NCBI GenBank assembly: GCA_028274465.1
Contig: CM051455.1
Coordinates: 47,447,129-47,511,128, forward strand
From: Plantago ovata
Taxonomy: Eukaryota; Streptophyta; Magnoliopsida; Lamiales; Plantaginaceae
Reading direction: 5' to 3'
Length of the DNA stretch: 64,000 bases
Part shown: piece by piece, positions 11,031 to 23,692 of the stretch
Layout of the letters: each line of letters begins with the position of its first letter
Position numbering within the stretch: the stretch's first letter is position 1
Program-made: the position numbers and the translations under genes
The notes under the pieces: generated by a model
Databases searched by the model: none
What the model saw: only the letters and a program-made list of their open reading frames with translations
What the model was told of the DNA's origin: nothing

Positions 11031-11176
11031 TTAAATAGGCTAGTGATATAGTCAGAGCAGAAATTACTACTGCGAGAACAATTTGCACATTTTTTTAGGA
11101 ATGATTATGATCCATAAAAAGTAAATTGCTCTAACATTAGAAATTTATGTTCTGACTATATCACTAACCTATTAAA
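11031..11176. mobile_element. 136-bp palindromic MITE with TTAAA duplication
   Basis: Arms of about 50 bp pair: taggctagtgatatagtcag at 11036 against its near reverse complement ending ctgactatatcactaaccta at 11171. The loop is about 35 bp and AT-rich. ttaaa flanks both ends (11031-11035 and 11172-11176). The element has no coding capacity. The class cannot be fixed from the termini alone. Confidence 0.75.
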
Positions 11177-11375
11177 ATACTTTGGATTGGGCCTCTAGGG
11201 TCGCTTATGAGGTATATGGCTATCCTCATCTGAGTCGGGAGAATCGTTTGGGGCGGATGTGATGCACCGAGTGGTTAAGTTTATTCCTTCAATAGAATAG
11301 AGTAAGTATTTGTTGTATTTTTATTTGTTTTTTTACCATTAACATAAAAAAAGTCATATTTGAAAAAAAAAAATA

Positions 11376-11683
11376 TACTCCCCCATTCCCTAGCTCACAA
11401 GTTTATGATAACTTGTGAAGTAAAATTTCAAAGAAAATAGATGAAGTGGGTGAGTAAATAGTGAAAAAATTATGAGGGGGGTTATTGATACATTGAGTGA
11501 AATATTATGTTAGTAAATAATGAATACGCGATGGTGGGGATGGATGGAGCGGTAAACTTATAAATATAATTGTATAGTAGGGTAATGATTATAATAAATA
11601 TTTTTATTTTAAAAATGATAATCTTATAACGGAATACTTAAAATTAAAAAATAGGAAGTTTCAGACGAAACGGGGGAATAGTA
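11376..11683. mobile_element. Stowaway-like MITE
   Basis: Starts ctcccccattccctag after TA at 11376-11377 and ends cgggggaatag before TA at 11682-11683. The ends are imperfect inverted repeats of the plant Stowaway/mariner type (ctccctccgt-like) with a TA target site. About 304 bp, non-coding. Confidence 0.6.
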
Positions 11684-13932
11684 TATACTTGAAGAAAATG
11701 TATGTGGATCGAGGAAGGTTCTGGTATCAGTGTCAGTTTGGGTGGCGATTCGATTCGAAAGCGTGTCGATGCACAAATATCGCCGTATCTTTCGGCTTTG
11801 AATGAAACTCACCAAATCAAATACTACTAGCTAGTACCACACCACACTCTCTTCTTAATACTCTATAATTCAATTCAAGCTGATGATGATCATTTTTTAT
11901 ATTCAAATAATCATGCCCTTTATTTATCGCCTCTCGTCGTTTCAGGAAATTTGAAGGACATATTTACATTTTCTTTCTACTTCATTTTCATCTTTTTAAG
12001 GTAGATAGCTAGCTAGCTTCATAGTGGATAAGTTTTAGTAATTATTAATCATCCAGGTAGTGATGCTTTTGACTCTCATGGATAATTAATTTTATCTTAA
12101 TTTGCCAAACTAATTAGTTTTCAATGATTATTCATTGTAGTAGCTAGACATCAGTTGCAGCAGTCCTCATTTTCAAATATATTGCACATCAGTTATCACT
12201 TGTAGTAGAACTTACTTGGCTGTTTTCTTGCTTCTTTTACTACAATATTGGTGTTAAATTTAATTTCAACACAGATTAACACATACGTTTATTCTAGTCT
12301 AATTGAACCAACCTGGCCTGTGTATAAGCAGGCTACAACAACCTTGAACGGTTGATGAACCAGACAGAAAACTACTACTAGTACTACAGAACTTTTTTTT
12401 TGTTTTTCATTGGTTAAATTGATATAGATAAACAAGTAAAGCCAAGTTGTTCTACTCTGAGCTAGCTGTTGATGATGTGGACAGAAACAAAAATAAGATT
12501 GCCTTTGCCTTGAACACTAAAATCATTTAGGACATGATACATATTAGTGGTAAACTTAGATGATTCAGTTTGCAGATGCAGAATGACATGTTTTGACTTT
12601 GAGCTTAAATGTTTTTATTATTATCATCTTTTGGATGTCAACGCTACCGGGCTGAAAGTTACATAATATCCAAATTTATGGTGTTATTTTTACGTACTTA
12701 CCAGTCTACACTTAATATTGTCTCCATGATTCAGCTTTGCATAGTATTTTCATGTAAGAATGTCATCAACTCATGATACATTTTGTTATTGGTTGCTTTT
12801 ATGTCTTTCTATCTATAACCTAAGGGTTCGCTCTGTGACTGTTATTATGTAATGCGGTCCTAGATTGTGGACAAGATGGTATATTTATGATCCGAGTTGG
12901 GTTTTGGTAGTAAATGAACTAACATATCATGTTTGAACTTTAATTTTCCATTCTGGTTCATGTTTTGTGAATTTTTTCTATAACAATGGATCAGATTAAG
13001 TCTCCTAACTACCTGTGTATCTTTCTTTAATTGCTACTGCCAACTTATAATCAATGAACGTATGTTATCTCGTAATGCCTGTCTGAAGTGTGTGTAACGT
13101 ACCTTGGTAAATCACTCCCTGAAATTGTTGATATCCTATGAACAAATAACATCTGATCTGAGTGACTTTGCTGCAATATAATATATATATGCTGACAACA
13201 ATGCTAGAACTGATCTGAGTAAGGAGTCTGAAACAATGTCGATGAATTAGTTAGCTCTTGACCAAGTATATATCCATGCGATGAGTACTGTTATAGACAG
13301 TTATTTTCAAGGTTGGAACCCTGGGGACAGGAGCCAAGTTGGAAGTAGGAAAATATAAGAGCTGTACGTTCCCAGACAGCATATGAAATCTGGACTCACT
13401 CCCACGATGATCCACTCGATGATGTCATATTGCAGTTCTAGTTTATGATCATGAAGCTTAATTGTTTGAAAAAGACCCCCACGTTCACAGATTGCAAGTA
13501 TGATTCCCTACCAGAACAACATTATTAAGCTGATATATTTTTGCATTATGAAACCTATATCATATTGACAAGTACTTCTCTTTGGGCTTAATTAAATATT
13601 AATTGTTGTTTAAAGGCTTGAAAGGTTGCCATTATGTGCCCATCATTAGGTATAACCTGGTCTTGTTTTTCACAGCATTTGTTTAATGTTCATATATTGA
13701 TCTGAGAGATGGGACCTGCTTGCTTACTTAAACTATCATGATCAGTACTATGTTTTAAAATGTTGTTCTGAACATTCCATTTTGACATGATGTCATCCAA
13801 TTTATTAATCATAGCTAATAGTTTAAATAGGTCTTAACTTCATCCAAGGTTCCAATCATCTTGCAACTATAGCTTCTGTTTCATAGTTAATTCAAGCAAT
13901 CCATTTCAAGCTTTAACTCCCAACGAAAGAAA
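11684..13932. other. Upstream region of the bHLH gene
   Basis: About 2.2 kb without a credible open frame. The last 100 bp (tcaagctttaactcccaacg, then an A-rich stretch before the ATG at 13933) look like a 5' untranslated leader. An upstream leader intron is possible but I could not place it. No TATA box is clear enough to call. Confidence 0.4.
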
Positions 13933-15758
13933 ATGGAACACGTAGAAGCATTATCCGAGGGGGCATGGAGCTCACTCAATGGAATGTGCTCTGATGAGGC
14001 GGATTTCATGGCGCAATTGCTTAATAACTGTTCTCAACCGAATGAGCCACTAAGCAGTTCTCATTATGCTGCCTCTTCTTCACCTTGCTGGCACTCACGG
14101 GAGTCTAATCCAAATGTTGTTGGTTTTTATGAAAAATCAATCTATTGTTCGGATGAAACCAACAGTTCGTTTTCACAAGGGAGTGGTTATGGCAGCATGG
14201 TTTTCCCTGAAAGTTTCTATCCTAATACGCCTCAGCAATTTTTCGTCACTGGTAGTGATTTCGTGACAATGGGATACGGGGATGGTTACCTGAACCAGGA
14301 CGTGAGCAATGACAGTATGGAGTCTAAGGAGAATTTGCATGAAGTTTTCCATACTGGGAAAAGCTTGCAGCTAGAACGAGGGCTCGAAATGCCAATGCCA
14401 GAAAGAATGGAGGAAGATAAAGTCAGCTGCCTCACGGAGATGTCCAACAAAAGACCTCGAATCCATGGAGACGTAATGAACGCTTCAGTTTTCATTTTTA
14501 ATCATATTATAATTTCAGATTCTTATTCCTGGAGACCTTGAATTCTTATTGTTCTATATGTAAATGCAGATTCCAAGGAGCAAAAGAAGCATGAAACTCA
14601 AGAAAAGTTTATACCTTGAGGATAGAGATGAAAATGAAAAATATAGTGACTGTAAGCAAAGCAAAGCTGTGCTTCACCGGCAGCAATCAAGCAGTAGCTC
14701 AGAAGATGATTCCAATGTTTCGCATGAATTGAATGCACTAGCTTCAGGTTCAGGTTCAAAAGGGACTATCAACTCAAATGGGAAGACGCGAGCCAATAGA
14801 GGTTCAGCGACTGATCCACAGAGCCTCTATGCTAGGGTACTTATCTTCCACAACTTTGATTATACACTGAAAGTCTTTTGAAACTAAACGTATGCATGGA
14901 AAAACCGGTTCAACTGGCTTGACATTGAGATTTCAAAATTATTTGTTCTCGTGTTGAAACAGTAAGTCTAATATGTTTACATGGAGACTGGTATTAGGCT
15001 TAAAAAGGACACTTTTTACTGCTTTCTCCATAGTGTCTTGGAAGAACAGTGTTCTTCCTGAGATGCAACTTACGGATGAAAAGTCTCGTGTTTAAGTTAC
15101 TAGTCTTTGGCTGGTTTGCTAACGGTATTTTCTTTTCGACATTCTTCAGAAACGAAGAGAGAGGATAAATGAGAGATTGAGAATCCTGCAGGGTCTTGTT
15201 CCTAATGGAACTAAGGTAGGCATATGATCTAATCGAACATGGAGAAATCTCTCCTGCCATATGTACAGGGACCTGAATGGTTGTTCTTTGACATTATAGG
15301 TTGACATCAGCACAATGCTTGAAGAGGCAGTCCAGTATGTCAAATTTTTGCAGCTTCAGATTAAGGTGAGATACTAACTATTCAGAAGAAAAGAAACTAT
15401 CTGTTGTAGTGATTTTATTCTCCTTTCATTTCTTTCGAGTGGTAAACAACCCCAAAATCGAAGCAGACACATGCAGTTCACTTGTTTCGATCTTTTTGGC
15501 TTCTTTTAAGCTGGTTAATAGCAGAATCTGTCTTCACAAAAACTTATTTTCTGCTTCTGCAAAAAAAAGCAATAATCGAAAGGCATATAATATAAAGCAT
15601 GCATGCCTGGATGTCTCATAATAGAAACCTAAATACTCTTACATTTGTACTTGCAGCTTTTAAGCTCAGATGAGCATTGGATGTATTCTCCTATTGCCTA
15701 CAATGGAATGGACCTTGGGCTTGACATAAGAATTCCAACTCCTAACCCCGAATCCTGA
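13933..15758 (+). CDS. bHLH transcription factor, RHD6/RSL class II type
   Basis: Five exons join to a 346-residue protein: 13933-14472, 14570-14836, 15150-15215, 15300-15365 and 15657-15758. All introns are GT-AG and phase 0. The N-terminal half is acidic and Ser-rich (likely activation region). Exon 1 ends KRPRIHGD. A Ser/Glu patch QQSSSSSEDDSNVSHE follows. The DNA-binding domain starts near residue 252 with the signature KTRANRGSATDPQSLYAR. It continues KRRERINERLRILQ (basic region and helix 1), a loop LVPNGTK and helix 2 VDISTMLEEAVQYVKFLQLQ. This basic region is diagnostic of the RHD6-like/RSL subfamily, which drives root-hair and other tip growth in Arabidopsis. The short tail LLSSDEHWMYSP followed by a DIRIPTP-like end fits class II members (RSL2/RSL4 type). 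The reading frame is intact. It faces the vacuolar receptor gene tail to tail. Subfamily assignment is firm; the exact orthologue is not settled. Confidence 0.93.
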
Positions 15759-16938
15759 TCATAATAATGGCCTTGAAGTGCCAAACTGTTCTGATCTGCT
15801 CGCACGCATGCTGCTATTTTTGTATCGGCTTTTTTTGCTGGTAAATTCGATGAGTACTGATCATTCTTGTTCATTAATTCAATATCTTAAATTGTAATGT
15901 ACTGTAATCAAATCATCTGTAATTGATCAACATTCTTTTTCCCTATTCAACAAGTTGATTGTATGATCTACTAAGTTGAGTTGGTTTATGTTTGTCTCAG
16001 TGAAAAATTGATTAAGGCACAAAAGTTGTAATCCTGATGTAATGTCCTGTGAGGACTTATTATTTCATTTCTTTCTTTATATTGAATATATATACTTGCC
16101 TTTTTTTTTACTTGAGTTGTCTACGCACAATGTGATCTACATGTTGAATTTAAGTTGGGAAATGGAAATTAACCTCTATTTACTAATAGAACGCATGTGA
16201 TAAATTTGGGAAAGACATGAAAGCTATATTCTTTTCGCATGGAAAACAGTTCAAATCAGTTCAGAGATTTCCGAAGATAGTGGCATCTGACGTGACTGGA
16301 ACATGTGCTATGCGTCCCCCCCCACCAAAAAAAAAATATATATATATATTTACTCAAGTCCCGAACGAACTGACAAATCCAGCCTCACTTCTTTGTTTGC
16401 TAATGCAAGAGATGAAGTTTTGAGTACTTTGTGCGTATGCATGCATTGATGAATAATAGCTTCAGTCTCCTTAAAAAAAAAAAAAAAAAAACACACGATG
16501 ATTTTGTCACCAAAGACTTTTGTATTCCATAACAAAACACCAGCAAGTGGAAAAAGGATATACAAATAGCCCAAAAGAAGAGGCATTTGAACATCACCAA
16601 CACAACAATTAAGTCAAAATTCTACTGATGCAAGTAACAAAGTTCACTCTCCCTACATTAAGAAACATGCAATCACTATGAGGATACATCAAGAGAAAGC
16701 ATAGCGAATGATACACATTTTCGATTGCTTTTGGGCACCATGTTGTACATATTACGACCTAACGATTTTCTAAAGTGGGCCCCTGATGTACACAATTCTC
16801 ATTACACTTATTGTGCAACAACTTTTACAAACACTATGTATAAATCTAATTTCAACCTTTTGCCTGAGACAGGTGGTGCATTGCATGAAACTTGGCAAGG
16901 GTCAAACATTGCAGAAGAACGATGGTGGGGCATCACCT
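15759..16938. other. Convergent intergenic region (3' UTRs)
   Basis: Lies between the stop codons of the bHLH gene (plus) and the vacuolar receptor gene (minus), so it should hold both 3' untranslated regions. It includes a C9/A10 pair with a short TA repeat at 16316-16350 and an A20 run at 16471-16490. No further gene is seen. Confidence 0.5.
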
Positions 16939-19900
16939 TCACGCGTGATCTTCATGTGTGTGGTTTGGCACTTCACTTTGACTGTCTAGAGGCATGTATT
17001 GTGCCATTATTGCCCTGATCTCCGAGTCCATGTACGACTGCAAATTGAACCAGTAAATATAATAAGGCTCGATGACAGTTCTAGCAGATCACTAAAATCC
17101 ACATATCACCAATTTATTCCTTCTAGTGCCTAGTTAATTACTCATCAGTCCCACTTGATTCTTTTCAGTTTATTTTTTCTGTCCCACTTGTTTCTTATGG
17201 TTTCTATTTTTGTAGTTTTATTATACAGCACAACCACTTATCTTTAGAAACAAATATACCCTTCCTCAAATTTGAACGTAGATCAATTCTCCAGCATAGC
17301 ACTTATCTAATAACAACAACTATACCCAGCACACACTCTTACAATACTGCAAAGAAGGTAAATGAGAAGAACCATATGGGACAGAGGCCCAGAGGGCATT
17401 TACTACAGTTAAAACTATTAACCATGCACCACCTAGCACAAATAAGAAATTACATCAAGAACCTCCGTGGAACCCGTAACAAGACTATTTTCAATAATTC
17501 AGTTATCAAAATCTACATCACTTTCATTTCACCATCTTTTGCTTTTCAGCCTCATCAAAAACTGCCTCTAGAGTCTAGACTATTTTCAATAATTCAGTTA
17601 TCAATATCTACATTACTTTAATTTCACCATCTTTTTCTTTTCAGTCTCATCAAAAACTGCCTCGGGCTAGATGATGTCTCAGGCTCATACTCCGAAAGTC
17701 CAAATTATTAATGCATGGGTCACTCACAATTTTGACATAGCACTTGAGTTTATAGTTAAACAGCAAAACTAGAACCAAATGCATGTTTAGTAAACTTACC
17801 GCAGCCTATGTTTGTAAATAAGATACGCTCCTCCACCAGCCATTGCCAGTCCAAGCAAAATAATCCAAACGGCAGTCCACCCAGACCTCACCTCAGTACT
17901 CCTCTTACCTGGGGAGGAAAAAAAAAAAAAAGAGTGAAACAAATCCTATACAAAGTACTTCTATTATACGCGTAAAGAGAGTTGCAAGCAGACTAACTTA
18001 TGCAGGTATCATGGTCCCTAATGTACAACAGATCGCCACTACAAGAGCAGTCGTAGCTTCCCCATGTATTCTTACAGTTGCATTCAGGGCATTGACATGC
18101 TTTCTTCTCCTTACATTCGTCAATATCTGTACGTTAAACATATAGAGTATATTTTTTTAGTCATCTGAATAAATATTTTGTCCGTCGTCTACTTGATAAG
18201 AAAATACAGGCAAACAAAAAGTCAAGAAAAAATGTGTTAAAGAAAATTCTCTTACCTATACAACTCTTAACACCATCACCTTTGAATCCTGAAGGGCACG
18301 TGCATTTTCCCTCTTCATGGTCCTGTAGAATAAACATGGAAAACAATTTCCATCTGATCCACGCTTGGCTTTGGACAAAAAATAAAATAGAATTTTGAAC
18401 AGATAACGAACCACGCAGGCAGAGAAAGTGACTCCGTTTCTGTTTTCGTGCCAACATCCTCCATTGCTGATCTTACATCTCCCAGGACCACTTGCTGCAT
18501 AATTGTTTTTTAGGAAAACAAATAAATAAGTAAAAGAACATGTGACATAATTGAAGTAAAAAAATAAAAATAAATAAATAAACAAATAAAAAACTCTCTT
18601 TGCTTAGGAGGATAAAACAAATGATCGAAGGCCATTCACATACCAACACAAGAACTGTAACCATCCCCCTTAAACTGCACACCATTAACTACAGGGCATT
18701 CACACACTCTTCCTCGGAACGTATCCTGAATATGCAGACAGTTTGTCAAAATTTAACCAGCCAGGAGACAGGAAGCAGATCAGTATTTAGATTCAAATAA
18801 AGACAAATAAAGTACCTTGCAAGCTGTAATGTTAGCTGCTTTATCTTGCCAGCAACCACCATTATTATCTAAACACTCGTTTGTTTCCACGTCTGGAGTT
18901 TAAAAAATAACAACAGATTGAGTTTATCAGAGTTGCCGTTGATTGATATGGTGTCATTCTACGTTCTGATTATCAAGGGAATAGCTTACCATCACTCAGA
19001 CAAACAGATGGATCTGTAGTTTCCTCAAAACCAGAACATATGGCTTTCAGAACAGCACCTTTCTCCAATTTTCCTGCGAATCAGACATTGAAAATTATGA
19101 TACTGTGACTTATCACATTAAGTAAATATAAGATCATAATAGGAACTCAAAGGTCACAAACATACCTCTATATTGTCGATTATTCACAACAAGGGTAGGT
19201 AAGATGGTTACATCACCACGAGTGCCTTTTCCGATCTACAAAGTTAATTCTCAGATATTTTACATTATTACAGCGAGAATTATTTCTACGAAGTACCAAT
19301 CTAATTCTCACTTTCAACCAAAAAGAAAAAGAAGAAAAAAGATTATAATGCTCACCTGAGCATCCTGCTCTTCTTTTAGAACGGGATTGTCAGCATCCGC
19401 ATCAGGATTCCCCATGCATTTCTCAATTTTTCCCAGATCAAGCCCTGATAAACATACATTAGCAATTATGTACTTGCGGGTAAAGATGGACAACAATATT
19501 GAGTAAGAGACAGAAAGTTACCTAAAGACCTAATGACAGCATCTGCACATTCCTTGTTGTATTTCTTCTCCCTCATGGGGCACCTAATTTGGAAATCCGT
19601 AACATAGTCCCACCAGACCCATGGCTTTTTAGTCTCATTAGCAACTCTAAATACACATAACTGTCTTAGATTCTCGGTAACCACATCTTTCCCTTCATAA
19701 CCAGAGCTAAAATCTTGCTCAGGATCCGGAGCACAATATCTTCCATGATTGATGCACTGAGACTTGCACTGTTTGCTTACAGTGAAAGCTTGAGGGCAAT
19801 ACCAAGTTATGTAATGAGGGTTAAATTGGGTGTATCCGCCCTTTTCAAGAATTTGGGCCGCACCCTTAAAATCCTTCAGAAAGTTCATCAGCATATCACA

Positions 19901-21190
19901 CTTAACGCCACATTCGTCATTGCTATTAGTCCACAGTTCATATTCCACTCGATCATCTGGGTGAGGAACAGCTTCTCTCCAATCAAGATTCACATTCACC
20001 ATTTCACCTCCACTAATTGCACTTTTCAATTTTTCTCCAAAGCTCTTGCTTATTAATGCAGATGGTATTGTTATATTCGCAATGTATTTGGCAGATGCAC
20101 GATCTTCTTCAGGTGAGTCCATGGTAATTAATGCCTCGTCACTATCGTCTGCAACTAGAACTGCAGCTTCACCGGCATTTTGGGCATTCCAAACCTTTAA
20201 AGCAAAAAAACAATCTGCAGAGCAATGGCAAGTGATTAGAAAAGTACCCATCTCATCAAAATCACTTGATACCTTAAGAAGCAATACACAAATCACCCCT
20301 AGATTCAAAATCCAAATGTCTCTACACCAATATTACATAATAAGAACTCAATACAGGCTCCTACATCCAAGCATTTACTATATGAAGAACAAAATCAACC
20401 AATAAAAACTTACATACACCAAGTAGAAAATCACCTGAAACCCCATTATTAACTAAAAAAGGTATGCATCACAGTGGTCACATTTATCGAGATAACACTA
20501 TCTCAGTTAAGCTCAAACACTAAGCTAAAGTAAGATACACACAAAATCTTGAATGCACAAACTAAATAATACCGCGAAAAGAGAAAAAAAAGAAGCCAAA
20601 TTCAATAGTGTCAGTCATCTTCTAATATCAACTACAATACTGAGAATGCAAGATCATCTCAAATAAGGATATGTAATATGTTCCACAAGGGTCAAATTTA
20701 ATTTACCCAAATAAGCAACACAACCTCCCCAGAAAACAGCACTATCTGATTTATTTTAGCTAAAATTAGACAGGCAGGCAATACCGCAATATTTTTCTCC
20801 GAAAATAGAATATCATAAAATCCAATACACAAAACAAAACTCCACTATCCAAAAATGAATAATCAGATAGTCACCTCCACGATCAACCAGGACGAAATTA
20901 GGCAAAGCACCAGGCTTAGACTTGAATGAAATCTGAGAATCATCAAAGCTATGGCATCCTTTCCTATTATCCTTAGGATACATGACAGTTCCAGCTAAGG
21001 TGCCACCATATTGGGGAATCCCAAAGTTGCCAATAGCACTGTCATGAGTTCCCTTGATGCTGTCAGGTGACGTCACCCTCAAGCTGTTCTTCTCCACCAC
21101 GAACCGACCCGAAACCAGGAGCAGCTGGAATAGACTAAGCAGCAGGATTGGTGCTGCTGCTGCTTTTGATCGATTTGAGCAGCGAGCCAT
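16939..21190 (-). CDS. Vacuolar sorting receptor (BP-80/VSR family)
   Basis: Twelve exons on the minus strand: 20875-21190, 19522-20214, 19356-19444, 19166-19235, 18990-19073, 18816-18892, 18644-18725, 18412-18494, 18256-18322, 17998-18126, 17800-17908 and 16939-17037. The protein (about 632 residues, VSRs are usually about 620-630) has a signal peptide (residues 1-28, Leu-rich, then [19 protein letters not shown]) and a protease-associated domain (FVLVDRGDC). It has a Cys-rich luminal core with [21 protein letters not shown] and [12 protein letters not shown], and EGF-like repeats near 430-560 ([18 protein letters not shown], a DIDEC calcium-binding EGF). One membrane helix lies near 574-595. 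The tail carries the sorting motif YMPL. VSRs bind NPIR-type vacuolar signals in the Golgi and cycle via prevacuolar compartments. Exons 1-11 join in frame. The last junction is off by one base: with the strong donor gtaagt at 17799 the YMPL tail is out of frame, possibly an assembly error (see findings). Confidence 0.95.
17483..17671. repeat. 95-bp tandem duplication in the last VSR intron
   Basis: gactattttcaataattcag begins at 17483 and again at 17578. Each copy runs about 90 bp through catcaaaaactgcctc, with a handful of substitutions. It lies inside the intron between the transmembrane and tail exons of the receptor gene. Confidence 0.85.
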
Positions 21191-22192
21191 TTGGGGTTAA
21201 TTAAGTTGGAGAAGAAGCAAGCAGATGCTTCGATTTGAGAGAGGATAGTGTGGAATCTATTCAATCAGAGAGTGTGTGTGTGTGTGTTGCGCTAATTTGG
21301 GTTATTGTTGATTGAGACTCTGAGAGCAGAGAAAGGGGGGAGGAGGAGGAGAGACGAATTGGGAAGAAAATGGTTGAGGGAGTAGAAGAAGATTAAACTG
21401 TCCAGTCAACCAAGTAATTGACACTTTTTCTTTATTTTAATCAAATCTTAATTGTCTTTCTGTGTCTTTCAAGATAACTAGATAAGTAGAGTAGATAACA
21501 AATTATTATTATTCTTAATTTTTTATTTTTTTAATACTTTTTTTATTCTTTTCTTTATAATTGGAATGATAAAATTAAAATGTATTTTATATATACTAGT
21601 AGTAATTCAATTTTGGTAAATGGAATTCTCTGCATATTTAACACACTCTAATTCATAATGTTTGATTTACACAAGGACACCTTCTCATAAAAAAAATGTG
21701 CTTCTAAGGATAAATTTCACATTTATGGTATTAGATAGTCGCAAATTCTCAGGAAAGACGGTCTTTCTAAGAGACTGTACCATTATGCAATTTACCAATA
21801 ACTTGTTATAAGCATTCAAAATCTCGGTGGTCAAAGTGTAATTATTTAGAATAAGAGGTATTTTAAGAAATTACCCTTTTTTCTGTTTCTTTTTAATCTA
21901 ATTGATCGGAGATACAGATCAATTCGCTTTTTTCTTTCTCTTTCTTCTATCTCTCTTCTCTTCTCTCATGATCGAATTCTTCAGGGCTTTGCCTTTTGAG
22001 TTTCGGCTATTTGGTAAGGTTTCAATTCTCATGTGAATTGAAATGGCTGTTGGGTTGGGAAACTTGGGGTGAGAAGCTGGTATTGAGGATCAAAGGAGCT
22101 GGGGAGAGACTTGCAGAATTCATCGAAGTAGAAGACCTGATTCGGGTCAACATAAAAGTCGTTGTTGTTGTCGAATGTGAAATCGAGTTGAG
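21191..22192. other. Receptor gene leader and upstream region
   Basis: Holds the 5' leader of the minus-strand receptor gene, with a (GT)8 microsatellite at 21272-21287 and a GA-rich stretch at 21330-21390. From about 21900 a CT-rich tract (tttctctttcttctatctct) may be the start of a transcript on the plus strand, but no protein can be read from it. Confidence 0.4.
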
Positions 22193-22228
<36 letters not shown>

Positions 22229-22229
22229 G
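22193..22229 (+). repeat. GATA microsatellite
   Basis: About nine uninterrupted gata units. It directly precedes the minisatellite region. Confidence 0.95.
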
Positions 22230-22364
22230 ATTTTTTCACTGTGTGGCTATGGGTTTTTTTTGTTTGTCCTTTGTTTTGTTAGGTGTTACACGCCTACACC
22301 TCACTCTCCAGTCTCTCATACAATCAGTAATTAATTCAACCGACTCTAATGTGAATAATTTTTT

Positions 22365-23265
22365 ATTCCCGTTTTTTAGATCATGGGATGTTAAAGTGAA
22401 ATCATGGCATGTTAAAGTGAAATCATGGGATGTTAAACTGAAATCATGGGATATAAATATGATGGAAAAAATTGAATAGTACTTTTTTTCTTCTCGTTTT
22501 GAGATCATGGGATGTAAAAGTGAAATCATGGGATGTTATAGTCAAATCATGGGATATATAGTTGATATGATGGAAAAAATTGAATACTTTTGTTCTTCCC
22601 GTTTTTTAGATCATGGGATGTTAAAGTGAAATTCTAGGATGTTAAAGTGAAATCATGGCATGTAAAAGTGAAATCATGGGATATATACTTGATATGATTT
22701 TTTCTTCCCGTTTTTGAGATCATGGGATGTTAAAGTGAAATCATGGGATGTTAAAGTCAAATCATGGCATGTTAAATTGAAATCATGTGATATATAGTTG
22801 ATATGATAGAAAAAAAATTGAATACTTTTTTTCTTCACGTTTTTGAGATCATGGGATGTTACAGTGAAATCATGGGATGTTATAGTCAAATCATGGGATG
22901 TATAGTTGATATGATGGAATAAATTGAATACTTTTTTTCTTTCCCGTTTTTAAGATCATGGGATGTTAAAGTGAAATCATGGGATGTTTAAGTTAAATCA
23001 TGAGATGTTAAAGTGAAATCATGACATATATAGTTGATATGATGGAAAATAATTGAATACTTTTTTTCTTCTCGTTTTTAAGATCATGGGATGTTAAAGT
23101 GAAATCATAAGATATATAGTTGATATGATGGAAAAAATTGAATAATTTTTATTCTCATGGGATATTAAAGTGAAATCATGGGATGTTAAATTGAAATCAT
23201 GGGATGTTAAAGTGAAATCATGGGATATTTTTAAGTATGTTAAAGTGAATAAATGGATGTTAAAA
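22365..23265 (+). repeat. Two-level minisatellite (21-bp unit in ~100-130-bp blocks)
   Basis: The basic unit is tcatgggatgttaaagtgaaa (21 bp, shown as a period, with many single-base variants such as catggcatg). Three to four units are followed by gatatatagttgatatgatg, a aaaattgaatactttt spacer and a cccgtttttgagatcatg leader. Together these form a block of about 100-130 bp that repeats about seven times (leaders near 22368, 22495, 22597, 22706, 22838, 22944 and 23071). No coding role is supported. Confidence 0.9.
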
Positions 23266-23360
23266 CTTTCTCTTCTTCTTCTCCATCTAGCCAGCAGCTA
23301 AAACCACTGTAAAAAAAAAAAAACTCTCATCCTTTTCCAAAACCTTAAACCACTCCATTA

Positions 23361-23692
23361 ATGGGGTCAATAAGCTTCAACCCATTCAAATTCAAACCCC
23401 CACAAAACCACCACCCTCAATTCCAACCAACAATCCCCCTCTCTTACTTCTTCAAACCCCACTCCAAAACCCCCAACTTCGCTGCCATCTCCAACCCTTT
23501 CAAACCCAAGCCCAAACCCGAACCCGAACAGCCAGAAAGTACACCCAGCTAGCTGAACGGTGGCTATGGGAAGTCGATAATCGACCCGACTTCAGGCATG
23601 CACCTGAGGTGGAGAAGCTTCTGCAAGAAAGGTGGGAGGAGTTTGTAAAGAAATTGGATCGATCTTGTTTCTGTAATCATAAAGAAACGTAA
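23361..23692 (+). pseudogene. Small plant protein with transit-like N terminus, frameshifted
   Basis: The first frame (23361-23552) starts MGSISFNPFKFKPP and is rich in Pro, Ser, Asn and basic residues with few acids, as in plastid transit peptides; it ends in a KPKPEPEQPES stretch. One base out of frame, the sequence continues with RKYTQLAERWLWEVDNRPDF, then a HAPEVEKLLQERWEEF segment, and stops at 23692. The second part is well composed (amphipathic, charged) and looks like real coding sequence, so the two halves probably belong to one gene of about 110 codons with a 1-bp deletion near 23532. I do not recognise the family. The break could be real or an assembly indel. Confidence 0.5.

Noticed and set aside
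22365-23265. CRISPR-like array
   Set aside because: Units are contiguous and diverged without unique spacers, and the genome is clearly plant nuclear; it is a minisatellite.
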